From Syntrophorhabdaceae bacterium PtaU1.Bin034 (GTDB lineage Bacteria > Desulfobacterota_G > Syntrophorhabdia > Syntrophorhabdales > WCHB1-27), in contig MVRP01000099.1 of the NCBI GenBank assembly GCA_002067405.1, positions 1 through 13,967 of the forward strand: a stretch of 13,967 nucleotides of DNA. The letters are read 5' to 3'. Under the pieces are notes generated by a model. That model was not told the DNA's origin, searched no databases, and worked only from the letters and a program-made list of their open reading frames with translations. A program made the translations under genes and the position numbers. Shown one piece after another: positions 6,076-13,272 of this stretch (position 1 is its first letter; each line of letters begins with the position of its first letter).

Positions 6076-6870
6076 CTATTCCCGCAAAAATCTGAGTATT
6101 GCCCTGTTCACTTCCTCGGACGCTTCGGTAACCAGTGAGTGGGTGGCGCCGGGGACTATGCACAGCCTGGCATTTGGAAGAAACCTGAAGAGATTCACCG
6201 TGTGGAAGGGTGAAATGAGGTCACGGTCGGCAGCGATGACAAGAACCGGTGCGGCAATGCGGGCGAGGTCGCGGGCCGTGAGCCTGGGTTGCGTGAGCCA
6301 CAATCGTTTTACTTTCTCGAAGACAACAGAGAGATGTCCCGGCCCGTCCGGAGAGGTGCGCTCATAGCGCTCTACTGACTGCCGTTCGCTCCTTTTAAAC
6401 TCGTCCAGGGTCATGGCCCGCATTTTCCCTGCAAAGCGTTTCGAAAGCCCCGAGTAATGGTAATTTCCGGCAATAGAGACGATTTTGCCGACCATGTCGG
6501 CAAAATGAATGCCCATGAAAAGGGCGACGATAGCGCCGTCGCTGTACCCCACGAGATGAGGCCGGAGGATGCCGAGGCGCCGGATCAATGCAGCCATGTC
6601 GCGTGCACCCTGGAGGTAGCCCATCGGACCGGGGGTGTCAGGGGTGCGACCATGGCCGCGCCGCTCCGGAAGGATCACCTGAAAGTGCCGGGCGAGAGCA
6701 TCGGCTTGCGGGTAAAGTGATTCGATTGTCTCGAGTCCGCCATGCATGAGAAGGAGCGGATGGCCTGCTCCATGTGTCTCGTAATAAATGCGGGTCTCAT
6801 TGACCTCTGCATACGCTCCACGTTCGCCCAAAATCAAACGGCCGGGCACGGCCTCCTGACCGGTTTTCAT
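6076..6870 (-). CDS. Alpha/beta-hydrolase fold enzyme
   Basis: A 264-residue cytosolic protein with the full alpha/beta-hydrolase layout. Strand and oxyanion segment PLLLMHGGLET (38-48) is followed by LPERRGHGRTPD, the nucleophile elbow LVGYSDGA with Ser110, the acid in VLVIAADRDLISP (Asp217) and the catalytic His244 in PGATHSLVTE. The likely triad is S110-D217-H244. It resembles the haloperoxidase/esterase branch, whose members hydrolyse esters or related carbonyl compounds; the substrate cannot be read from the sequence. The ATG at 6870 lies 4 nt after the stop of the upstream GAF-DHp gene. The GGAGGT serving it is inside that gene, so the two are translationally linked. Why a hydrolase sits at the end of a signalling run is unclear. 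Confidence 0.83.
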   Translation of the reverse strand: MKTGQEAVPGRLILGERGAYAEVNETRIYYETHGAGHPLLLMHGGLETIESLYPQADALARHFQVILPERRGHGRTPDTPGPMGYLQGARDMAALIRRLGILRPHLVGYSDGAIVALFMGIHFADMVGKIVSIAGNYHYSGLSKRFAGKMRAMTLDEFKRSERQSVERYERTSPDGPGHLSVVFEKVKRLWLTQPRLTARDLARIAAPVLVIAADRDLISPFHTVNLFRFLPNARLCIVPGATHSLVTEASEEVNRAILRFLRE

Positions 6871-6874
6871 GGAA

Positions 6875-7672
6875 TCAGTCTACCTCCAGGAATTTCAACT
6901 CCTTACGGCGGCCCGACCCCGGCGACCTTATGCTCATATATCTTTCGAACCGGGCAAGATGCTCTTCAAGGACCTTTACTTCCTCATGAAGGTGCACCGC
7001 CTTCTCCACCAGTTCCTTGTCCGTCGTCAGCTTTGCCATGCGGCTCGAAAAGCCTCCTATGACCGCGATGCTGTTTCGGAAATAATGTGCCGTCTCCATG
7101 AGGATCTCCTCCTGCCGTCGCCACGATTGAAGCAGTTCCCGGGTAAGTTCGACCCTTCCTGCGACCGCGCTGATGAGCTCCCCGATGACCTGGAGGTATT
7201 CAAAATCCTCCCGAGAGACCGGGACCCTTTCGTTTCCCGAATCGACAATCAATGCGCCCAACCTTTTTTCCTGATTCGTCACGGGGTCTAAATAGCTAAG
7301 AGGGATTATCGATTTGATGTTGATCGGAGCGGCCAGGGTGTGGATGAAGTGATCGGCCTGACGGGCATCGGTAAGGTTGACCGGCTTTCCCTTCTTTACC
7401 ACGTCCCACACGATGCTGTTTTTGTTGATCTTCAGTCCTCCCACAGGGCAACTGTGCTCGCCGGCCCAAAAGCGGAGCCTCAGGTCGCTCCCTTCGAGGA
7501 GCGCGCAACGGGCCCTTTTGCCCAGCCTTTCGCACAGGTGGGTGAGGACGGTTTCAATAACCCTTTCAGGAACCGTGCTCGAGCTGAGCACGCGGGCCAC
7601 CTTAAGGATATCTTCGAAAGGACCTGCCGCCCGCTTTTTGCCCGTTGATTTCTTCGCTACTGTTCTGGCCAT
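6875..7672 (-). CDS. GAF protein with a histidine-kinase DHp domain but no ATPase domain
   Basis: A 265-residue protein from ATG 7672, chosen for the GGAG at 7 nt. The open frame extends to GTG 7807, but that would overlap the pcm-like gene and adds unconserved sequence. After a basic tail (MARTVAKKSTGKKR), residues about 18-172 form a GAF domain (VLSSSTVPERVIETVLTHL, then GKPVNLTDAR, IKSIIPLSYL, LGALIVDSGN), a ligand- or redox-sensing fold. Residues about 180-248 look like a HisKA dimerisation helix pair: EEILMETAHYFRNSIAVIGG with H196. The usual acidic residue after the His is Tyr here and the Pro is Ser. The protein ends about 15 residues after the second helix, with no N- or G-boxes, so it cannot bind ATP as a normal kinase. 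It might be a phosphoacceptor, a dimerisation partner or a decoy for a full kinase (inference). It lies 112 nt after the methyltransferase gene. Confidence 0.75.
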   Translation of the reverse strand: MARTVAKKSTGKKRAAGPFEDILKVARVLSSSTVPERVIETVLTHLCERLGKRARCALLEGSDLRLRFWAGEHSCPVGGLKINKNSIVWDVVKKGKPVNLTDARQADHFIHTLAAPINIKSIIPLSYLDPVTNQEKRLGALIVDSGNERVPVSREDFEYLQVIGELISAVAGRVELTRELLQSWRRQEEILMETAHYFRNSIAVIGGFSSRMAKLTTDKELVEKAVHLHEEVKVLEEHLARFERYMSIRSPGSGRRKELKFLEVD

Positions 7673-7693
7673 GAGGCAGCTCCATGTGTCTTT

Positions 7694-7722
7694 ATGGTAA
7701 CATCTCTTTGCGCCGCGAGCAA
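7694..7722 (-). promoter_or_regulatory. Possible internal promoter before the GAF-DHp gene
   Basis: On the minus strand TTGCTC (7722-7717), a 17-base spacer and TACCAT (7699-7694) precede the ATG at 7672. It matches 3 of 6 and 4 of 6 consensus positions. The 112-nt gap after the previous gene leaves room for it. Weak. Confidence 0.25.
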
Positions 7723-7740
7723 TGTAATCTCCCTTCGCTA

Positions 7741-7805
7741 TCCCTTCTTCCCCGGTGACAAGAATGTTTTCGACTTGTCCATTTCTACTCCCTCTCCCCG
7801 GTGAC
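7741..7805. repeat. Short imperfect direct repeat at the end of the methyltransferase gene
   Basis: TCCCCGGTGAC occurs at 7749-7759 and again at 7795-7805, 46 bases apart, each preceded by a TCCC-rich run (7741 and 7789). One copy encodes the methyltransferase C-terminus (VTGERE); the other is in the gap after the stop. It may be a small duplication remnant or chance. Confidence 0.35.
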
Positions 7806-8513
7806 ATTGCCTTCTGCTTCTCCGGTCATTCGAACAAAAGCGACATCGGCGAGAAGCGAGACCTCAAGCCTTCCGTCTTTTTTCTTCACCAGGGTGAGCT
7901 CCTGGCGGGAACGGTCCTCTCCTACGGGCATGATCAGCCTTCCGCCTTCCGCAAGCTGATCTATGAGCGGGGGAGGGATTTTTGCTGCAGACGCCGTAAC
8001 CATTATTGCGTCGAAGGGGGCGTATTCCGGCCAGCCCCGAAAACCGTCACCCACCTTTACCCGGATGTTGCTGTAGCAGAGGTACCCAAGCCGTTGCTGC
8101 GCCTTCTCCGCAAGCATTCCTCTTATTTCGACGGTGTAGACTGCCCTGACGATCTCCGCGAGAACCGCCGCCTGATAGCCGGAGCCCGTTCCTATTTCCA
8201 GGACCTTTTCATTGCCTTTCAGGTTGAGCGCCTGGGTCATGAGGGCGACCACGAGGGGCTGGCTGATGGTTTGCCCCTCCCCGATCGGGAGAGCCGTGTT
8301 CCAATAGGCGCAGCCGAGAAAGGGCTCCTCCACAAAGGCTTCCCTCGGGACCCTCGCAATTGCGGCAAGCACTTTGGGATCACTGATTCCGTAAGATTTC
8401 AGAGCCTCCAGCAGGTCCTGTCTGGCCTCGTCGGATGTCCCGGAGGAGATGCATGAGGCACCGAGAAGGCAGATGCACAGGACTATTCCGCAGACGAGGA
8501 GGAATGAACGCAT
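7785..8513 (-). CDS. pcm: Protein-L-isoaspartate O-methyltransferase, exported form
   Basis: A 242-residue protein from ATG 8513; a TTG at 8531 would add six residues. Residues about 1-21 are a strongly hydrophobic signal (RSFLLVCGIVLCICLLGASC), possibly a lipoprotein signal with Cys21, although the lipobox LGASC is imperfect. The PIMT domain follows: RVPREAFV (55-62), GEGQTISQPLVVALM (78-92) with the conserved Ser, SAM-binding motif I VLEIGTGSGYQAAVLAE (104-120), GDGFRG (155-160) and DAIMVTASA (168-176). PIMT uses S-adenosylmethionine to methylate isoaspartyl residues in aged proteins, starting their repair. Cytosolic Pcm of E. coli is 208 residues; the extra length here is mostly the signal. 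SAM is not expected in the periplasm, so the location is puzzling. No Shine-Dalgarno is visible; the gene starts 25 nt after the large kinase stop. Confidence 0.88.
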   Translation of the reverse strand: MRSFLLVCGIVLCICLLGASCISSGTSDEARQDLLEALKSYGISDPKVLAAIARVPREAFVEEPFLGCAYWNTALPIGEGQTISQPLVVALMTQALNLKGNEKVLEIGTGSGYQAAVLAEIVRAVYTVEIRGMLAEKAQQRLGYLCYSNIRVKVGDGFRGWPEYAPFDAIMVTASAAKIPPPLIDQLAEGGRLIMPVGEDRSRQELTLVKKKDGRLEVSLLADVAFVRMTGEAEGNVTGERE

Positions 8514-8538
8514 GCAAGAATGATAGCACAAAAGTGCC

Positions 8539-11500
8539 CTATCCTCTCTTTGCCTTCAGCACCCTCCGAATGGTCTCCGCCATTTCCTTTCTCAAAAGCG
8601 GCTTCATAACGAATTCCCTTATGCCTATGTCCTTTGCCTTCTCGGGTGAAACAACCTCGCTATATCCCGTGCAAAGAATGATGGGAACATCTTTCCGTAC
8701 CTTGATCATCTCCTCGGCAAGACGGACACCTGTCATTTGCGGCATGGACTGGTCCGTAATGACGAGGTCAAACCCATCAGGCGTTTGGGTGAACTCCTGC
8801 AGGGCATCGGAGGGATTTTGCCTTGCAGTGACCGAGTATCCAAGCCGCGACAGCATTTCGGTGGCGATCTCGGTTACTGCCTCTTCATCGTCCACAAACA
8901 GTATCCGTTCCCGGCCGCTTGGTGCAGCGCCCGAATCCTCGACTGCCCTGTTTTCCCCTGCACCGTCAATACAGGGGAAGAACAGGTTGAAGGTAGAACC
9001 TTTACCCGGTTCGCTGTCCAGGGTTATTGCCCCGTTATGGCTTTTGACGATGCCGTACACAACCGCAAGACCCATTCCCGTACCCTGTCCGGCCTGTTTT
9101 GTCGTAAAGAACGGGTCGAATATCCGCTTCTTCACTTCTTCGTCCATTCCGGTCCCCGTATCGCTGAGAGTAAGCTTTACGTAACGGCCGGGCCTCATCT
9201 CGCCGTCAGGAAGAGGGACGTGGGGAGGGAATGTTATTTCCTCAAGCCCTACCGTCAGCGTGCCGCCTTCGTTTCTCATCGCGTATGCGGCGTTGGTAGC
9301 GAGATTCATGAGTATCTGCTGGATCTGCGTTGCGTCGGCGGCGATAACGTCGGTCATTGCCTCGAGATTGGAAACCATTTGAATGGAAGTGGGCAAAGAG
9401 GACCGCAAAAGCCTGAACGTCTCCTCTACAACCGGAATGAGTCGCACCGCCTTTCTCTCGCGGGCGGTTTTACGGCTGAAGGTCAAGATCTGTTTTACAA
9501 GATCTCTGCCCCGCTTCGAGGCTTTGAGGATTTGGTCAAGGTTTTTCTGGAGGTCGGAGTCGGGCGGGATATCATCGACCGCAAGCTCGGTGTTTCCGAT
9601 AATGATAGCGAGAAGATTGTTGAAATCGTGAGCAATCCCTCCCGCAAGCGTTCCGATCGCCTCCATTTTCTGCGCCTGCCGAAGCTGCATCTCAAGTTTC
9701 AATTCTTCAGTAACATCCCGTTCGACGGCAATGTAGCCTATGGTTGCTCCCAGAGTGTCCTTTACCGGTGACATTGCAAGTTCTACGGTCAGGTTCCCCC
9801 CGTCCTTCTTCCGGCATTCCGTCGTGCCTGACCAGGAACGTCCCTCGCGCAGGCTGCGACAGATGAGATCGAGTTTTTTCCGTTCAAGGATACCGACCGA
9901 TCTGATGTTTTGCCCGACGAATTCTTCATGACGGTAACCGATGAGACGGCACGCGGAAGGATTTGCGTATTCGATTACCCCTTCCGGGGACATCATCGCC
10001 ACGCCCTCGGCCAGGCCTTCGACCGCTGTGGCGAGCCGGGTGACCTGCTGCTCTACGCGCCGCCGCTCGCTCATATCCACCACTATGCCCCTGATCCCCA
10101 GGACCCGGCCCGCATCTGAAACGGGGGTCGCATGAACGAGGATGGGGAAGAGCGTCCCGTCCTTCTTTACGCCGCTATACTCATTACCCATGCTCTTCTC
10201 GCCTCTTACGATCCGCTCGATGTTCGCGCGCGCCCGGTCTCTGTCCTCGGGGGCCACCTTCTCAACGACGTTCACCCCTCTCTCGAAATCCTCTCTCGAG
10301 TCCCCAAACGTCTCGAGGGCCTGTTGATTCAGGTAGGTCATCCTGCCGGTGAGATCCGCCTCGAAGACGACCTCGGGAAGCAGTTCCGCAAGGTCACGGA
10401 ACCTCTTTTCGCTTTCCCTGAGCTCGGACTCGATCTTCCTGCGGGCATTCTCGGCCTGTTTTCGCTCCGTGATATCCCGGAGATAGGCCAGCGCAAAGGG
10501 CTCTCCCCGGTAAGATACACGGGTGGCCGATACCTCGACATCGACGCTCGTCCCATCTTTCTTTACTCCCCGGAACTCGTAACGTGCCGGTACCTCCGCT
10601 CCATCCTGCCTCGCGGCGTTTATTGTGCTTACCCTCTCCCTGTCATCGGGATGCACGGTGATAAGTATTGTTTTATCCAGCAGGTCTTCATCACGTTCAT
10701 GCCCGAACATGTGAAGCAGTTTCTGGTTGACAAAGACGTGCTTACCACCTCGTATCAGCGAAACTCCATCGTTCGAATGCTCGATTGCGATCCGGTAGCG
10801 CTCTTCCGACTCCCTCAAAAGCTCCTCGGCCGTCCGCTGCTCGGTAATATCCGTAATCGATGCCACGCTCCTCCTGGTACCAGAGATGATGTTTGCTGCA
10901 ACATGCACTTCGCGGACCTCTCCATCCGCCCTCACGCAATGTGCAGTGTAGTTTCTCGGGGCATCGTGAGGGTTAATACGGCGCATCCGGTGGTACTCTT
11001 CTATCTTCTGCAAATCCTCCGGAACGACCAGTTCTCCTACCTTCATTCGTCCTTCTATTTCTGCTTTTCGATATTTGAGGAGCCTTTCGAACTCATCGTT
11101 GACGAGGGATATGGTCATGTCGTCTTCGATGATAATAGTGGCAGAGCCTGTCGTATCAAAGATGGTCCGGTAGAGGTCCTCCGAGGCGCGGAGCGCCTGA
11201 TTGGCCGCAAGAAGATCCTGCGTGCGCTCCTGGACCCTGGCTTCCAGCTCATCGTGGGCTTTGCGCAGCGCTGCCTCTGCCTGCCTGCGTTCCGTGGTAT
11301 CCCGAATGACATTTACCGCCCGGGTCTGACCCTCTCTGTCCCGATAAATGACGGACGAAACCTCTCCGGAAAACATGCTTCCGTTCAGCCGCCTGTGCAT
11401 CAGCTCGGCAAAGGACTTCCCTTTTTGCTTACGTTCTTCAAGAAATCCCGAAAGGTTGGGATCGTTCGTGTCTACGGTTGTATCCCTTGCGAGCGGGAGA

Positions 11501-12006
11501 TTCGCTTCGGTGAAATCGAACAGGCGACATGCCGCAGGATTTGCGGACAGAATCCTGGCCTGGGTCGGATCGGACAGGAAGATGCCGTCAAGGCTGTTCT
11601 CGAAAAGGGCCTTGTAACGTTCTTCGCTCGCGGCCAAAGCTGCCGTTCGTTCCTCTACCTCGCGTTTCAGCCCCAGCCTCTCTTTCCTGAGCTTCTCTGC
11701 GGCCTGGTTGCGTTGGGTCAGTACGATCGCCAGTATCCAGCCCACGCCTATGCCCGTAATCCGCGTAAGAAGCTGCTCCTGCCGGGGAATACCGGGATTT
11801 GAATAGTAAAAACCGACAAGCATAAAGATGGAGCAGATCGCGACCGTGAAATACGCGTAGCGCGTCCGCCGGTGGTCGAAGAGGAGGGGGAGTGCATAAA
11901 GGATCCATATTGAAGCGCCCAAGGGCGCGATAAGGTCAAGCACCAGCACGCCGACACTGACCGCGAGTGCAAGGAGAAAAAGCATTTTGTCTCTGCTTTC
12001 TTTCAA
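8539..12006 (-). CDS. Large membrane-bound five-PAS hybrid sensor histidine kinase
   Basis: A 1155-residue protein. The start is a TTG at 12006, chosen because GGAGGT lies 6 nt upstream; the next ATG (11985) lacks this. Residues about 8-98 hold three or four hydrophobic helices (around 8-26, 31-43, 50-67, 83-97), then a coiled coil to about 126. Five PAS/PAC units follow at about 127-240, 272-390, 397-515, 530-648 and 652-768; most end in DxTERxxAE-type PAC linkers. HisKA has H793 in GGIAHDFNNLLAI. HATPase_c has QILMNLATNAAYAM, SDTGTGMDEE (D949) and FDPFFTTKQAGQGTGMGL. The receiver domain (1033-1155) has D1039-D1040, phosphoacceptor D1085 in LVITDQSMP and K1135. It autophosphorylates and relays to its receiver; the signal is unknown. 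It heads the minus-strand run that includes the exported methyltransferase, the GAF-DHp protein and the hydrolase. Its kinase core is clearly related to that of the FIST-linked kinase. Confidence 0.95.
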   Translation of the reverse strand: MKESRDKMLFLLALAVSVGVLVLDLIAPLGASIWILYALPLLFDHRRTRYAYFTVAICSIFMLVGFYYSNPGIPRQEQLLTRITGIGVGWILAIVLTQRNQAAEKLRKERLGLKREVEERTAALAASEERYKALFENSLDGIFLSDPTQARILSANPAACRLFDFTEANLPLARDTTVDTNDPNLSGFLEERKQKGKSFAELMHRRLNGSMFSGEVSSVIYRDREGQTRAVNVIRDTTERRQAEAALRKAHDELEARVQERTQDLLAANQALRASEDLYRTIFDTTGSATIIIEDDMTISLVNDEFERLLKYRKAEIEGRMKVGELVVPEDLQKIEEYHRMRRINPHDAPRNYTAHCVRADGEVREVHVAANIISGTRRSVASITDITEQRTAEELLRESEERYRIAIEHSNDGVSLIRGGKHVFVNQKLLHMFGHERDEDLLDKTILITVHPDDRERVSTINAARQDGAEVPARYEFRGVKKDGTSVDVEVSATRVSYRGEPFALAYLRDITERKQAENARRKIESELRESEKRFRDLAELLPEVVFEADLTGRMTYLNQQALETFGDSREDFERGVNVVEKVAPEDRDRARANIERIVRGEKSMGNEYSGVKKDGTLFPILVHATPVSDAGRVLGIRGIVVDMSERRRVEQQVTRLATAVEGLAEGVAMMSPEGVIEYANPSACRLIGYRHEEFVGQNIRSVGILERKKLDLICRSLREGRSWSGTTECRKKDGGNLTVELAMSPVKDTLGATIGYIAVERDVTEELKLEMQLRQAQKMEAIGTLAGGIAHDFNNLLAIIIGNTELAVDDIPPDSDLQKNLDQILKASKRGRDLVKQILTFSRKTARERKAVRLIPVVEETFRLLRSSLPTSIQMVSNLEAMTDVIAADATQIQQILMNLATNAAYAMRNEGGTLTVGLEEITFPPHVPLPDGEMRPGRYVKLTLSDTGTGMDEEVKKRIFDPFFTTKQAGQGTGMGLAVVYGIVKSHNGAITLDSEPGKGSTFNLFFPCIDGAGENRAVEDSGAAPSGRERILFVDDEEAVTEIATEMLSRLGYSVTARQNPSDALQEFTQTPDGFDLVITDQSMPQMTGVRLAEEMIKVRKDVPIILCTGYSEVVSPEKAKDIGIREFVMKPLLRKEMAETIRRVLKAKRG

Positions 12007-12059
12007 GTGGAAACCTCCGTGATTTTAGGGGCTTAAAGAGGAACCGGACTTCCTTCGCT

Positions 12060-12088
12060 ATTATAACAGATCGCTTTGAGGCTTGGAA
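12060..12088 (-). promoter_or_regulatory. Promoter of the large kinase run
   Basis: On the minus strand a perfect TATAAT (12065-12060) is preceded by TGT, an extended -10, and by TTCCAA (12088-12083) at 17 bases. Transcription would begin near 12053, about 46 nt before the TTG start, with the GGAGGT Shine-Dalgarno inside the leader. Confidence 0.55.
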
Positions 12089-12154
12089 TGGGGGAAAGGC
12101 AGCAAGACGGCCTGCGCCCGCTTGCCTTATTTCCCGCGAATTTAAGGCAAAGAT

Positions 12155-12189
12155 TTATTATAATAACCGGGAAGCGGCCTTTCGGCCGC
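12155..12189 (+). promoter_or_regulatory. Palindromic -10 element and 5' hairpin upstream of the Cys4 gene
   Basis: TTATTATAATAA (12155-12166) is a perfect 12-base palindrome holding TATAAT (12159-12164) on the plus strand and the same hexamer on the minus strand. No good -35 is seen. The predicted plus-strand start, near 12171, is followed at once by a perfect hairpin: GCGGCC (12174-12179), loop TTTC, GGCCGC (12184-12189). A hairpin at the extreme 5' end often protects mRNA. It is not followed by a T-run, so it is not a terminator. Confidence 0.4.
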
Positions 12190-12213
12190 GAACAGCTCCA
12201 GGTGAAGGTTTTC

Positions 12214-12411
12214 ATGGACGATTCCCACGTTAAATGCCGCAAATGCAGGCACTTTTATGTTACATGGGATAAGAGATTTCCCTACGGTTGCCGGGCTGCG
12301 GGGTTTAAATCGGCACGTCTGCCCTCTGTCGAGGTCTTCGCCGCCTCCGGTTCGCCCTGTTTGTCCTTTGAAGATAAGGAGAGAGAAGAGACCGGTGACA
12401 AGCGCCTGTGA
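12214..12411 (+). CDS. Small four-cysteine protein, probably metal-binding
   Basis: A 65-residue protein from ATG 12214, with GAAGG just upstream; the open frame extends to 12076 but that part lies over the promoter region. The sequence has VKCRKCRHFYVTWDKRFPYG with a CxxC (Cys8, Cys11), then CRAAGFKSARLPS with Cys26 and VFAASGSPCLSF with Cys49. Four cysteines in a C-x2-C-x14-C-x22-C spacing suggest a zinc site, or less likely an iron-sulfur site. I recognise this as a small conserved family (CxxCxxFYVTWD-x-x-x-P-Y-G-C-x-A-x-G-F-K-S) seen in deltaproteobacteria and their relatives, with no established function that I know of. It is followed 27 nt later by the decarboxylase gene and is probably co-transcribed with it. 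Confidence 0.75.
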   Translation: MDDSHVKCRKCRHFYVTWDKRFPYGCRAAGFKSARLPSVEVFAASGSPCLSFEDKEREETGDKRL

Positions 12412-12438
12412 GCCGGCAGAAAATTCAGGAGAAGCCTT

Positions 12439-13206
12439 ATGAAATCTTTTTGCGCACTGTTTCTGATCCTGAGTCTTGGGGTATGGGGCATCGCACACGG
12501 CCAGACTGATGTGCTGACCCAGGTATCGACCATCGATGCATTAATGACCGGGGTCTACGACGGTGAGAAGACACTCGGCTGGCTCAGGGAGAAGGGTGAT
12601 TTCGGGCACGGCACATTCAACACGCTCGATGGAGAGATGGTTGTGCTCGATGGGCAGGTCTACCGCGTGACGGCCGCCGGTACGGTCGAGCGTCCTCCAA
12701 TGGAGACCAAAACACCCTTCGCTTCCGTCACGTTCTTTGAGCCTGACAGGAACCTTCCCCTTGAGCCCGGAATCGATTTTCAGCGGTTTGTGCAGAAGGT
12801 CGGTTCACTATTACCTTCACCCAATATTTTCTATGCAATGAAGATCACCGGTACATTCCGGACGGTAAAGGCAAGGAGTGTTCCCGCTCAAAAGAAGCCT
12901 TACCGGCCGTTGAGTGAGGTGGTGAAGACCCAGCCGGTCTTCGAGCTGAAAAACGTGCAGGGGACGATAGTGGGTTTTTGGTGCCCGCCGTATGTGAAAG
13001 GGATCAACGTTCCGGGGTATCACCTCCACTTTCTGACAGCGGACCGGAAGGCGGGCGGCCATGTGCTTGACTTCAACGTGGAAAAGGCAACCCTGGAAAT
13101 CGATGATACGCGGGAGCTCTCGCTTGTCCTTCCGTCAGACAGCGCCTTTGATCAAGCCGACCTGACGGTTGACCGGGAAAAAGAACTGAAGGCGGTCGAA
13201 AAATAA
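12439..13206 (+). CDS. budA: Alpha-acetolactate decarboxylase, exported
   Basis: A 255-residue protein; ATG 12439 has GGAG 7 nt upstream. Residues about 1-21 are a signal peptide (MKSFCALFLILSLGVWGIAH then G-Q). The mature domain matches acetolactate decarboxylase: GTFNTLDGEMVVLDG (58-72) with Glu66, RVTAAGTVERPP, TPFASVTFF, then GTIVGFWCPPYVKGINVPGY and HLHFLTADRKAGGHVLDF. The metal ligands are H195, H197 and H208. From memory, the Bacillus brevis enzyme uses H194, H196, H207, E65, R145 and E253; each has a counterpart here one residue later (E66, R146, E254), so the site looks intact. The enzyme converts acetolactate to acetoin and CO2. No acetolactate synthase or butanediol dehydrogenase is in the window, and export would place it away from cytosolic substrate, as in the secreted Bacillus enzymes. 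The symbol aldB or aldC is equally valid. Confidence 0.93.
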   Translation: MKSFCALFLILSLGVWGIAHGQTDVLTQVSTIDALMTGVYDGEKTLGWLREKGDFGHGTFNTLDGEMVVLDGQVYRVTAAGTVERPPMETKTPFASVTFFEPDRNLPLEPGIDFQRFVQKVGSLLPSPNIFYAMKITGTFRTVKARSVPAQKKPYRPLSEVVKTQPVFELKNVQGTIVGFWCPPYVKGINVPGYHLHFLTADRKAGGHVLDFNVEKATLEIDDTRELSLVLPSDSAFDQADLTVDREKELKAVEK

Positions 13207-13207
13207 A

Positions 13208-13217
13208 ATCGTACGAT
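13208..13217. other. Perfect 10-base palindrome after the decarboxylase stop
   Basis: ATCGTACGAT begins two bases after the TAA. It is a perfect palindrome with no loop and no T-run, so it is not a terminator. It could be a protein-binding half-site or chance. Confidence 0.2.
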
Positions 13218-13272
13218 AGAGCCCGACTCCTCTTGAAATCGGACCGATGCGACAACATATTTATGGTCAGCC

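Noticed and set aside
7673..7807. N-terminal extension of the GAF-DHp reading frame
   Set aside because: It would overlap the methyltransferase gene and has no conserved sequence; the ATG at 7672 has a well-spaced GGAG.
7755..8456. 233-codon plus-strand open frame
   Set aside because: It is a shadow of the isoaspartate methyltransferase gene on the minus strand.
893..9770. Scattered CCGGTGA-containing words
   Set aside because: Apart from the close pair at 7749 and 7795, these occur inside unrelated coding regions with no spacing pattern and are short enough to be chance.
8737..9771. 344-codon plus-strand open frame
   Set aside because: It is antisense to the HisKA-HATPase-REC part of the large kinase, whose motifs are unambiguous; no motif of its own.
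10132..11802. 556-codon open frame on the plus strand
   Set aside because: It lies antisense inside the five-PAS kinase, has no family motif and its composition follows from the codon bias of the opposite strand.
12174..12189. Hairpin GCGGCC-TTTC-GGCCGC as a terminator
   Set aside because: No T-run follows on either strand, and it lies between divergent genes where no terminator is expected.
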